A DNA stretch of 64,000 nt from Bacilli bacterium (lineage in GTDB: Bacteria > Bacillota_I > Bacilli_A > RF39 > UBA660), in NCBI GenBank assembly GCA_017511375.1, contig JAFWKJ010000003.1, positions 1-64,000 on the forward strand, written 5' to 3'. The notes under the pieces were generated by a model, which saw nothing but the letters and a program-made list of their open reading frames with translations, was not told where the DNA came from and did not search any database. The stretch's first letter is position 1, and each line of letters begins with the position of its first letter. Positions 17,569-24,591 of this stretch are shown here, in pieces. The position numbers and the translations under genes are program-made.

Positions 17569-18252
17569 ATGAGTAAATATACAATGAAAGAAATTCCGTT
17601 AGAGGAAAGACCTAGAGAACGATGTAAAGAAGTAGGGATAGAAAATCTTACAAATAAAGAATTATTATCTATTCTCTTAAAAACAGGTTTAAAAAATAAA
17701 AATGTAAGTGAACTATCCTTAGAATTATTAAAGAAATATTCTTTAGAAGAATTAAAAGATATATCATTGAGTGAACTAATGACCATCAAAGGAATAGGGG
17801 AAGTAAAAGCAATAGAATTATTAGCCTCTATCGAATTAGGAAAAAGAGTATTGTTAAGCAAGAATAACAAAGAAAAATTAGATAATCCAGGAGCCATCTG
17901 GAAAGATTCTCAAAAAATATTTTATGGTAAAAAACAAGAACTATTTGTTTGTTATTATTTTAATACAAAACAAGAACTTATCAGCCATAAAATCATATAT
18001 ATGGGAACAATCAACCAATCAGTTACCCATACGAGAGAAGTGTTTAAAGAAGCTTATAAATTAAGTGCAAGTAGTATTGTCTGTTTGCATAATCATCCAT
18101 CCAATGATGTTACACCTAGTAAACAAGATATTACATTTACCAATGCCTTGGTACAAACAGGAAAAATACAAGGGATTCCCGTTGTAGATCATATTATAGT
18201 AGGAAATGACAAATATTATAGTTTTTATGAAGATAATCAAATCAAGAATTGA
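17569..18252 (+). CDS. radC: RadC family JAB/MPN protein
   Basis: 227 residues. Helix-hairpin-helix-like N-terminal part (LMTIKGIGEVKAIELLAS), then the JAMM domain with the metal motif LHNHPSNDVTPSKQD and DHIIVG. Ribosome-binding site GGGGG. RadC proteins are widespread. The old DNA-repair assignment is doubtful and the true substrate is not known. It lies directly before mreC, as in the Bacillus radC-mreB-mreC-mreD order, but mreB is missing here. Confidence 0.95.
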   Translation: MSKYTMKEIPLEERPRERCKEVGIENLTNKELLSILLKTGLKNKNVSELSLELLKKYSLEELKDISLSELMTIKGIGEVKAIELLASIELGKRVLLSKNNKEKLDNPGAIWKDSQKIFYGKKQELFVCYYFNTKQELISHKIIYMGTINQSVTHTREVFKEAYKLSASSIVCLHNHPSNDVTPSKQDITFTNALVQTGKIQGIPVVDHIIVGNDKYYSFYEDNQIKN

Positions 18253-18287
18253 ATGTAGTGTTGTTTTATAATATAATGAAATAGAGA

Positions 18288-19082
18288 GTGATAATATGTA
18301 TAAAAGAAAAAAAAGAAAAAAAGCCAATTGTTATATTGGCTATCATCATAACCTTATTTGTATTACTAACAATATCGTTGTTATTTCAAAATAATGGGAA
18401 TCACAAAAATAATCTCTTAAAAGAAATTGCTATGGGAATTAACAAAGTATTAATGATCCCATCTTCTTCTAAAGGAAAAGAAACAAATCAGAATGAAAGT
18501 TATCTGATTCAAAAGAATGTGAACACGGCTTTGCAAGAAGAAATAAAAGAATTGAAAGAAATGTTAGAATTAAATAAGACACTAACAGAATATGTACCAA
18601 TAAACGCAACCATTCTTTCTAGAAATAAAAGTTATTGGTTTAATACAATTACCATTGATAAAGGAACTTCTTCTGGGATTGAAGAAAACATGGCGGTTGT
18701 AACAAAAAATGGTTTTGTAGGAAAAATCACCAAAGCCTATAGGAATAGTAGTGAAGTAAAACTAATTACATCCGATGATATTAATTTTAAAGTAGGAGTC
18801 ACAGTAAGAACCAACGGAATGGATCATTATGCCATTATGAATGGTTATGATTTAGAAAAAAATGAAATGATTATCACAGGTATCGATAAAACAACGGCTA
18901 TTAATAAAGGGGATGTTGTCTTAACAAGTGGATTAGGAGAAATGTTTCCTGCAGGGATCTATATTGGTGAGGTAGAACAAATAGAAAGTGACAAATATAA
19001 TTTAAGTAAAATATTGTATGTAAAAACAAAACAAAATTTTAACGACATGCACTATGTAACAGTATTGAAGGTGAAATCATGA
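18288..19082 (+). CDS. mreC: rod shape-determining protein MreC (start uncertain)
   Basis: About 264 residues: one N-terminal membrane helix (PIVILAIIITLFVLLTISLL), a coiled coil (about 75-95) and the MreC beta domain (NKSYWFNTITIDKGTSSGIE, VVTKNGFVGKI, GDVVLTSGLGEMFPAGIYIG). It scaffolds elongation-phase peptidoglycan synthesis in the envelope. Only GTG 18288 is in frame and it lacks a good ribosome-binding site. ATG 18296 has GAGAGTGATAAT before it and would give MYKRKK, but it is out of frame by one base across an A8/A7 tract. A one-base loss there, or slippage, is likely. It overlaps mreD by 4 bases. Confidence 0.92.
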   Translation: MIICIKEKKEKKPIVILAIIITLFVLLTISLLFQNNGNHKNNLLKEIAMGINKVLMIPSSSKGKETNQNESYLIQKNVNTALQEEIKELKEMLELNKTLTEYVPINATILSRNKSYWFNTITIDKGTSSGIEENMAVVTKNGFVGKITKAYRNSSEVKLITSDDINFKVGVTVRTNGMDHYAIMNGYDLEKNEMIITGIDKTTAINKGDVVLTSGLGEMFPAGIYIGEVEQIESDKYNLSKILYVKTKQNFNDMHYVTVLKVKS

Positions 19083-19585
19083 TTCCCTATATTATTATGA
19101 TTTTATCCTTACTATTAGATGGTTTTCTTACGAATCACTTACCATATTTAGTAAACAACTTGTCTTTACTCACGCCTTTATTAACACTGATATCTATCTT
19201 GATAATATTTCCATTTTATCAAAAAAATCATAGAAAATATTTTATTACAGTATTTATTTTAGGAATTATATATGATTTGTTTTATACAGATTTAATATTC
19301 TTTAATGCCGTATTATTTTTAATCATTGCCTGGATAAATGTTAAAGTTCAAAGATGGACGACCCCTAACGCCCTTAACTTATTACTGCAAGCCATAGGAA
19401 TGATTATTCTTTATGAATCCTTCACAGGGATTATACTATATGCTTATAATATGGTTCCTGTAACGATTGATAAAGTCTTTTATAAAATAACGCATAGTCT
19501 ATTATTAAATATTGTCTATGTAGAATTATTGTATTTTATTATTAAGATCATACCAAAGAAGTATAAAAAAATAAGTATTAATTAG
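19079..19585 (+). CDS. mreD: rod shape-determining protein MreD
   Basis: 168 residues with about five membrane helices; MreD is typically 160-175 residues. The start overlaps the mreC stop (ATGA), a usual mreCD arrangement. The sequence LGIIYDLFYTDLIFFNAVLF is characteristic of MreD. It works with MreC in the membrane elongation complex. A terminator overlaps its end. Confidence 0.88.
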   Translation: MIPYIIMILSLLLDGFLTNHLPYLVNNLSLLTPLLTLISILIIFPFYQKNHRKYFITVFILGIIYDLFYTDLIFFNAVLFLIIAWINVKVQRWTTPNALNLLLQAIGMIILYESFTGIILYAYNMVPVTIDKVFYKITHSLLLNIVYVELLYFIIKIIPKKYKKISIN

Positions 19586-19600
19586 AATACTTATTTTTTT
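19570..19600 (+). terminator. intrinsic terminator of mreD
   Basis: AATAAGTATT and AATACTTATT pair around six bases, then T5. It spans the mreD stop codon and separates the mre genes from the spoIVF-like pair. Confidence 0.88.
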
Positions 19601-19626
19601 TATACATAAAATAGACTGGTGATAAG

Positions 19627-20142
19627 ATGCAAGAAAAATTAGTATTAAAGAAATCAGTAAAAAAGTTATTATGGACAATCATTTTTATTTTGGTTGGAAT
19701 GATTATTACAAAACAAAATCCAGAGTTAAAGGCAAAGATAGAAGAGGCTATTTATAAGAAAAGTATTCCTATGATGAATTTAAAAAACAAATATAATAAA
19801 TTTTTTTCCTGGAAAAAAGAGGAAGAAGTACAAAGCGTAGCTGCAGAAAAAATACAAAGTAAAAAAGAAGAAAAAACAGACACGGGAGTAAAACTAACAG
19901 TGAAGTCACAACAACCAATCCCTATGTTAGAAAGTGGAATCATTATATTAATGGATAATCATACAATTATAGTGGAACAAATTGATGGGGTAACCGCAAC
20001 CTACCAAAATATAGAAATAAAGAATTATAAATTATATGATTATTTGGAAAAAGGAGAGTATTTAGGAGAAGCATCTAGCGAGGAAATATTCATTTCATTT
20101 TCTAAAGAAGGAAGTTATTACGACTATAAAAACTATCTTTAA
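19627..20142 (+). CDS. SpoIVFA-like protein with degenerate M23 domain
   Basis: 171 residues. N-terminal membrane helix (LLWTIIFILVGMIIT), a charged linker (about 60-85), then a LytM-like fold without the zinc ligands (NHTIIVEQIDGVTATYQNI, LEKGEYLGEA). In B. subtilis SpoIVFA holds the protease SpoIVFB inactive in the forespore outer membrane, until cleavage releases it. The next gene is a SpoIVFB-type M50 protease, which supports the name. The similarity is by pattern, not by strict identity, so the symbol is left empty. Confidence 0.75.
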   Translation: MQEKLVLKKSVKKLLWTIIFILVGMIITKQNPELKAKIEEAIYKKSIPMMNLKNKYNKFFSWKKEEEVQSVAAEKIQSKKEEKTDTGVKLTVKSQQPIPMLESGIIILMDNHTIIVEQIDGVTATYQNIEIKNYKLYDYLEKGEYLGEASSEEIFISFSKEGSYYDYKNYL

Positions 20143-20164
20143 AATACATCCATTACTATATAGT

Positions 20165-20872
20165 ATGGCATTTATCTCTATGTTAATAGGAATATATAAA
20201 GAGTTTATTATCATGTTTGTACTCATTGTAATTCACGAATGTGGACATCTTTTATGTGCAAAGAAAATGGGAATTTCAACTAAAAATATTATAATATATC
20301 CATTAGGAGGAATCTGCCAATTAGAGATGGATATCAATGAAAACCCGAAAGTAGAACTATTAATCCTCTTGATGGGTCCCATCTTTCAATGGATTGCTTA
20401 TTTTTTATTAGTGTTTCTTTTAAAAGATAAAGAATTCATAAAAGAAATTCATTATGGAATATTAAGTTTTAACTTACTACCCATTTATCCTTTAGATGGT
20501 GGTAGAATTACCAATATCATTGTGAATCATTTTGCTTCCTATAGAAAATCTTTTAAGATATCTATTATTATCAGTTACCTTTGTACTGCTTTTATTTTGT
20601 TTAGTCAAACAAAAATAAGCATTAATATCATAATCCTATATAGTGTATTAATGTTTCTTATTCGTAAAGAAGAAATGAAAAAGGATCTATATTTTCATAA
20701 GTTTATATTAGAAAGATTATTAAAAAAATATAAGTATAAAAAAACCATAATTATTGATAATATAAAAGAGATGTATCGTTATAAAAACAATATAATCAAA
20801 GAGGGAAATACACTTATTTCAGAGAAAGATTATCTCTTTTCAAAATATGAAAAAATTAGTAAAAATTATTGA
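20165..20872 (+). CDS. spoIVFB: site-2 protease of SpoIVFB type (M50)
   Basis: Intramembrane zinc protease that in B. subtilis cleaves pro-sigma-K. The zinc site is VIHECGHLL near the start and the third ligand motif is YPLDGGRI (about residue 113); four to six membrane helices follow. 235 residues from ATG 20165. However, the upstream codons (from about 20117) encode IKTIFKIHPLLYS in frame, which resembles the KIHxHP segment at the SpoIVFB N-terminus, and no ATG, GTG or TTG lies there. The true start may therefore be ATT 20117 or another rare codon, with GAAGGAAG upstream. It would then overlap the spoIVFA-like gene. Confidence 0.88.
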   Translation: MAFISMLIGIYKEFIIMFVLIVIHECGHLLCAKKMGISTKNIIIYPLGGICQLEMDINENPKVELLILLMGPIFQWIAYFLLVFLLKDKEFIKEIHYGILSFNLLPIYPLDGGRITNIIVNHFASYRKSFKISIIISYLCTAFILFSQTKISINIIILYSVLMFLIRKEEMKKDLYFHKFILERLLKKYKYKKTIIIDNIKEMYRYKNNIIKEGNTLISEKDYLFSKYEKISKNY

Positions 20873-20897
20873 CTTTAAAAGTATGCTTTGCTATAAT
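20869..20897 (+). promoter_or_regulatory. consensus sigma-A promoter of tRNA-Ala
   Basis: TTGACT and TATAAT with a 17-base spacer, about 33 bases before the tRNA. The -35 box overlaps the end of spoIVFB. Confidence 0.9.
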
Positions 20898-20929
20898 TCA
20901 ATTACTGGTGTGAAATACCATCAGACATT

Positions 20930-21005
20930 GGGGCATTAGCTCAGCTGGGAGAGCGCCACGTTTGCACCGTGGAGGTCAGCGGTTCGATCCCGCTATGCTC
21001 CACCA
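20930..21005 (+). tRNA. tRNA-Ala (anticodon TGC)
   Basis: 76 bases. Acceptor stem GGGGCAT/ATGCTCC with one G-T pair, D arm with AGCTCAGCTGGGAGAGC, anticodon stem CCACG/CGTGG with loop TTTGCAC, T arm with GGTTCGATCC. The CCA end is encoded. A promoter precedes it and a terminator follows. Confidence 0.98.
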
Positions 21006-21013
21006 TTAAGAGT

Positions 21014-21042
21014 AAAAAAAGACTTGAAAAAGTCTTTTTTTT
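21014..21042 (+). terminator. intrinsic terminator of tRNA-Ala
   Basis: AAAAAGACTT and AAGTCTTTTT form a hairpin with a T run. Confidence 0.92.
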
Positions 21043-21117
21043 GTATAGTTTAGCTGTAAATCTATAAAAAAAACGTCGAAATAATTGTAGTAGTGGAAAG
21101 AATGTGATAATATAACT

Positions 21118-21234
21118 TATGAACGAATATAGTAGTTCAATTGTCTACTTTCATTTATTATCTTAGTCATTTATCACGCGTTTGATCAAGATTATAAGTA
21201 TTCGTTTAGAAGAACAATAGTTCTTCTTTTTTTT
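21118..21234 (+). ncRNA. candidate structured RNA or leader before bacteriocin operon
   Basis: The ends pair (AACGAATA 21122-21129 with TATTCGTT 21199-21206) and enclose two hairpins (AGTAG/CTACT 21131-21149; ATCTT/AAGAT 21160-21192), giving a possible three-way junction. One base later comes a perfect 8-bp intrinsic terminator, AGAAGAAC/GTTCTTCT plus T7. A weak promoter-like TTGTAG with TAATAT lies at 21085-21113. It matches no family I know. It could be a small RNA or a riboswitch-like attenuator for the exporter gene. The structure was drawn by eye. Confidence 0.45.
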
Positions 21235-21298
21235 ACAAAAAAAGTGTGGTTCTTTCAAAAATATCGGAATAATATGAGTGGAGGCGAAAGTAATCACT

Positions 21299-23380
21299 GT
21301 GAAAGTTGTATTGCAAGATGGGATGAAAGACTGTGGTGTTTGTTGTCTCTTATCTATTATAAGGTTCTATGGAGGAGAAGTGCCTAAAGAATACTTAAGA
21401 GATTTAACAAACACAACCAAAGAAGGAGTATCCTTATTTAACTTGCAAGAAGCATCGAGAAAAATAGGTTTTGATGCCAATGGGTTAACTGGTAAATTAG
21501 AAGATATATCAGAAAACAATTTGCCCTGTATAGCCCATATTAATATGAATAATAATCGTAAACATTTTGTTGTTTTATATAAAATAGATAGGATAAAACA
21601 ACAAGTCACGATTATGGATCCTGCAAGAGGAAAAAGAACACTTTCTTTTTCAGAATATCATTTACTATCAAGCAATTATTATTTGTTTTTAAAACCCAAA
21701 AAGAAAATTCCCATATTAAAGAAAAAAAACATCGTATACCACAATATAAAAAAAATACTAATCGACAACAAAAAAATATTCATTTTCATTTTTCTATTAA
21801 CAACAAATTATTTCATATTAAATATTATAACTTCTTTTCATTTTAAGTACCTAATTGAGTACGCAATAAATTATAATGTATCCAATAATCTTTTAACAAT
21901 AAGTATAGGAATGTCACTTATATGTGTGTTAAAAAACTGTATGAATTGTATAAGGGGTATTTTATTAAATAAATGGAGTTCTCTTTTTTCTTTAAACATA
22001 ACAACTTTTACTTATGAACAAATACTTTTGCTTCCATATCTCTATTTTAAAAATAGAACGAATGGGGAAATCATATCAAGATTTCAAGATTTAAATACCA
22101 TTAGAGATTATATAACCAGTTTTTTTTCTACGATCACAACAGACTTATTATCTTGTATGATTTTTTTATACATCATGTGGAAATATAACAAGACATTATC
22201 ACTTATAGTAAATGGAATGCTTTTACTGAGTGCCATATATATAATTTTAATTGCTAAACAAAAAAGGAAACAAATTAAAAAAGTCAAAATGGGTGAAGAT
22301 GTAATAAATTCTTATATTATTCAAGGAATCAATAATGTAGACACTATAAAAAGTAGTCACATGGAAAAAAGATTAATTGATAAATTTGAAATAAATTATA
22401 AAGGCCTACAAGAAAAAGTTTATGAATATTGTACATCTTTAGAATTAGAAAAAAATCTGAAAGATAATTTAAAAGATATTATGTTATTACTTTTATATGG
22501 AGTAGGGAGTTACTTTGTGATTAGTAATAAGATATCATTAAGTAGTTTAATCATTTATCATTCTTTTGTAAGTTACTACAGTTCTAGTTTTTCTAATCTA
22601 TTATATTTAATGAGTAATTATCAATCCTTTCGATTAACATTAGATAGAGTAGAAGAACTATTTATGATAGAAAAAGAAGACTTTAAAAATAGTTATTTTT
22701 TTCTTCCCTATACCTTGGAGGGACCTATTTCTATCAAAAATTTAAATTATAAACAAGGAACGAAACAGTTATTTGATCATTTGTCATTAGAAATCAAACA
22801 AGGCGAAAAAATACTATTAAGTGGTGAAAGTGGTTGTGGAAAATCTACATTAGTTAAAATGATGATGAGATATATTCAAACGGATTATGGAGTGATTCAA
22901 CTAGCAGGAATCGATATCAATCATTATCATCTTCAAAACATAAGAACAAACATTACCTATATCACTAGTAATGAATATTTGTTTCAAGATACCATTAAGA
23001 ATAATATCTGTTTATACCAAGAAGTAGAGGAAGAAAAAATGAATCGAATTTGTGAAATGTGTTGCGTAAACGAGTTACTAAATAATAAAGGGTTAACGCT
23101 AGAATCTATTATTGAAGAAAATGGTTTTGATTTAAGTAATGGAGAAAGACAAAGAATCATTCTTGCGAGAAGTCTAATCAGAAATACAAACATTTATATT
23201 TTGGATGAAGCCTTAGCACAAATTGATATTCAAAGAGAGAAAAAAATACTAGAAGAATTATTTGATTATTTAAAAGAAAAAACAGTTATTATTATTTCTC
23301 ATCGATTTAATAATAAAAAACTATTTGATAGAGTATTAAAATTAGAGAAGGGGAAAATCATTGAAAAAAAGAAAATATGA
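21299..23380 (+). CDS. bacteriocin ABC exporter with C39 peptidase
   Basis: 693 residues from GTG 21299; the start is uncertain because GGAGG lies 14 bases away and GTG 21278 is the other option. The N-terminal C39 protease has the active Cys in QDGMKDCGVCC, the His in KHFVVLYKI and Asp in MDPARG; it cuts double-glycine leaders. About five membrane helices are seen by eye (residues 155-440; six are usual in the family). The ATPase has Walker A GESGCGKST, signature LSNGERQR, Walker B IYILDEA and ISHR. The enzyme trims and exports the peptides encoded just downstream. The accessory gene overlaps its end by 20 bases. Confidence 0.95.
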   Translation: MKVVLQDGMKDCGVCCLLSIIRFYGGEVPKEYLRDLTNTTKEGVSLFNLQEASRKIGFDANGLTGKLEDISENNLPCIAHINMNNNRKHFVVLYKIDRIKQQVTIMDPARGKRTLSFSEYHLLSSNYYLFLKPKKKIPILKKKNIVYHNIKKILIDNKKIFIFIFLLTTNYFILNIITSFHFKYLIEYAINYNVSNNLLTISIGMSLICVLKNCMNCIRGILLNKWSSLFSLNITTFTYEQILLLPYLYFKNRTNGEIISRFQDLNTIRDYITSFFSTITTDLLSCMIFLYIMWKYNKTLSLIVNGMLLLSAIYIILIAKQKRKQIKKVKMGEDVINSYIIQGINNVDTIKSSHMEKRLIDKFEINYKGLQEKVYEYCTSLELEKNLKDNLKDIMLLLLYGVGSYFVISNKISLSSLIIYHSFVSYYSSSFSNLLYLMSNYQSFRLTLDRVEELFMIEKEDFKNSYFFLPYTLEGPISIKNLNYKQGTKQLFDHLSLEIKQGEKILLSGESGCGKSTLVKMMMRYIQTDYGVIQLAGIDINHYHLQNIRTNITYITSNEYLFQDTIKNNICLYQEVEEEKMNRICEMCCVNELLNNKGLTLESIIEENGFDLSNGERQRIILARSLIRNTNIYILDEALAQIDIQREKKILEELFDYLKEKTVIIISHRFNNKKLFDRVLKLEKGKIIEKKKI

Positions 23381-23771
23381 GAGAATGATAGGGACCTTTA
23401 TCTTATCTATTGTGTTATGGATAGTAGAAATCATACTATTATTAGAATTTTTTCAATACAAAATCACAAAATATAATCAACTAACCATGATGATAACAAG
23501 TAAAAATGAGGGAATGATTGTAATAGAAAAAAAGAAAAAAAATGAATTATATAAGAATGCAACTCTCTATTGGAACAATCAAAAGATACCATATGAGATA
23601 TTGGAAGAAACAAAACTAGAAGATCATCAATATGTACAACTTCGCATAAAACTAAAATGGAAACAGAATAAAACAAATGAAATCATAAATATTTCAGTTA
23701 AAGATAAAAAAATAAGTATGGTGGATGGAATCATAAATAGTTGGGATGGTGATAAAAATAATAAAAGTTGA
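23361..23771 (+). CDS. small membrane accessory protein of bacteriocin exporter
   Basis: 136 residues from TTG 23361, with GAGAAGGGG upstream. One N-terminal membrane helix (MIGTFILSIVLWIVEIILLL), then an extracytoplasmic beta-rich domain of ~90 residues. It overlaps the exporter and the first peptide gene. The topology and place match short HlyD/LcnD-like accessory factors of class II bacteriocin exporters, though it is far shorter than a full membrane fusion protein. Function is inferred from context. Confidence 0.7.
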   Translation: MKKRKYERMIGTFILSIVLWIVEIILLLEFFQYKITKYNQLTMMITSKNEGMIVIEKKKKNELYKNATLYWNNQKIPYEILEETKLEDHQYVQLRIKLKWKQNKTNEIINISVKDKKISMVDGIINSWDGDKNNKS

Positions 23772-23904
23772 TGATACACAAATGGAAAAGATCAAAGGAG
23801 GTTCAGTTCCCTATGTTTGGATAGGAATTGCAGTCGCAGCTCTTATCATATTTTTATCAGGCGTAGTTGATGGCATTGCAAATCCAAAGGCGTGTGGATC
23901 ATGA
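23749..23904 (+). CDS. double-glycine leader bacteriocin precursor 1
   Basis: 51 residues from GTG 23749, too short for many gene callers. The leader is MIKIIKVDDTQMEKIKGG, with hydrophobic residues spaced as in class II leaders and GG before the cut. The mature part of 33 residues begins SVPYVWIGIAVAALIIFLSG, is strongly hydrophobic and ends with one Cys (KACGS). It overlaps the accessory gene and joins the next peptide gene through ATGA. The C39 exporter should process it. The weak ribosome-binding site suggests translational coupling. Confidence 0.75.
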   Translation: MIKIIKVDDTQMEKIKGGSVPYVWIGIAVAALIIFLSGVVDGIANPKACGS

Positions 23905-24074
23905 GAGAAATAAAAGAGGAAACATTAGAGGAAATAAAAGGAGGAGACTCCTATGTAACAGGACCAGTCATTAATGCAATTGTAAATATTATTAAGCTTG
24001 TCAGAGATGCAGGTTATGATTTGGGATCTGGATTTAGAAGAATGGCGGAAGGAGAAATATGTCCGTTAGAATAA
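23901..24074 (+). CDS. double-glycine leader bacteriocin precursor 2
   Basis: 57 residues from ATG 23901, which overlaps the previous stop. The leader is MREIKEETLEEIKGG. The mature part of 42 residues has an amphipathic helix (VINAIVNIIKLVRDAGYDLG), then SGFRRM and a C-terminal Cys, similar to lactobin/cerein-type class II peptides with a LGS-IRR motif. Paired with the hydrophobic peptide before it, it may form a two-component bacteriocin. That pairing is inference. Longer starts at 23892 (GTG) are less likely. Confidence 0.78.
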   Translation: MREIKEETLEEIKGGDSYVTGPVINAIVNIIKLVRDAGYDLGSGFRRMAEGEICPLE

Positions 24075-24217
24075 AAGAGGGGGTAAGAATCGCAAAAAAC
24101 GTTGTAATAACGTATATTACACTACCTTTCGTACCGTTAATCATTAAGTTTTTTTTACAAATTGGAAAAAATGTAGGTTATTTTATCAAAAATCTCTATT
24201 TTTTCGTTGTAAAGTAA
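24059..24217 (+). CDS. small basic membrane peptide, candidate immunity protein
   Basis: 52 residues from ATG 24059, with AAGGAGAA before it, overlapping the previous gene by 16 bases. It starts MSVRIKEGVRIAKNVVITYI and continues with one or two hydrophobic stretches containing Lys (LPFVPLIIKFFLQIG, YFIKNLYFFVV). There is no double-glycine leader. Small basic membrane proteins at the end of bacteriocin operons are often immunity proteins; a leaderless bacteriocin is the other possibility. Confidence 0.5.
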   Translation: MSVRIKEGVRIAKNVVITYITLPFVPLIIKFFLQIGKNVGYFIKNLYFFVVK

Positions 24218-24236
24218 CAAAAATGTCGAAAAACGG

Positions 24237-24265
24237 TTGAAAATAATGATTTATTTTGTTATAAT
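24237..24265 (+). promoter_or_regulatory. sigma-A promoter of rpsU
   Basis: TTGAAA and TATAAT with a 17-base spacer, 35 bases before the rpsU ATG. Confidence 0.85.
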
Positions 24266-24300
24266 TCATTTTAGTTAAAGCGAAGGGAGGGAAAAAGTAG

Positions 24301-24504
24301 ATGGCAACTAAAGTAACTGTTAGAGGTAATCTTGATCAAGCTCTAAGAAAGTTCAAACAAAAAGTAGCAAGAGACGGTGTCCCTTCTGAATGGAAAAAAC
24401 GTGAAGCATATGATAAACCAGGGGTTAAGAGAAGAGCGGCTAAAAAAGAAGGTATTAAAAATACGAGAAAAAGAGATAGAGCCAATCGAAGTAGAGATAA
24501 TTAA
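24301..24504 (+). CDS. rpsU: 30S ribosomal protein S21
   Basis: 67 residues. It has the S21 pattern: VTVRGNLDQALRKFKQKVAR, the WKKREAYDKPGVKRR segment and a basic tail. It binds the 16S rRNA 3' region on the small subunit. Ribosome-binding site GGGAGGG. In B. subtilis rpsU precedes yqeY, as here except that two surface protein genes are inserted between them. Confidence 0.95.
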   Translation: MATKVTVRGNLDQALRKFKQKVARDGVPSEWKKREAYDKPGVKRRAAKKEGIKNTRKRDRANRSRDN

Positions 24505-24531
24505 AAAGAACTGTAAACAGTTCTTTTTTTT
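24503..24531 (+). terminator. intrinsic terminator of rpsU
   Basis: AAAGAACTGT and ACAGTTCTTT pair, then T's. Nearly the same hairpin recurs at 25680 and 32716. Confidence 0.9.
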
Positions 24532-24541
24532 GTTCATTTTA

Positions 24542-24569
24542 TTGACTATTGTACACGATAAAATATACA
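24542..24569 (+). promoter_or_regulatory. promoter of first duplicated surface gene
   Basis: TTGACT and TATACA with a 16-base spacer, just after the rpsU terminator. Confidence 0.6.
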
Positions 24570-24591
24570 ATTAATATAGGAGAGTGGTGCT

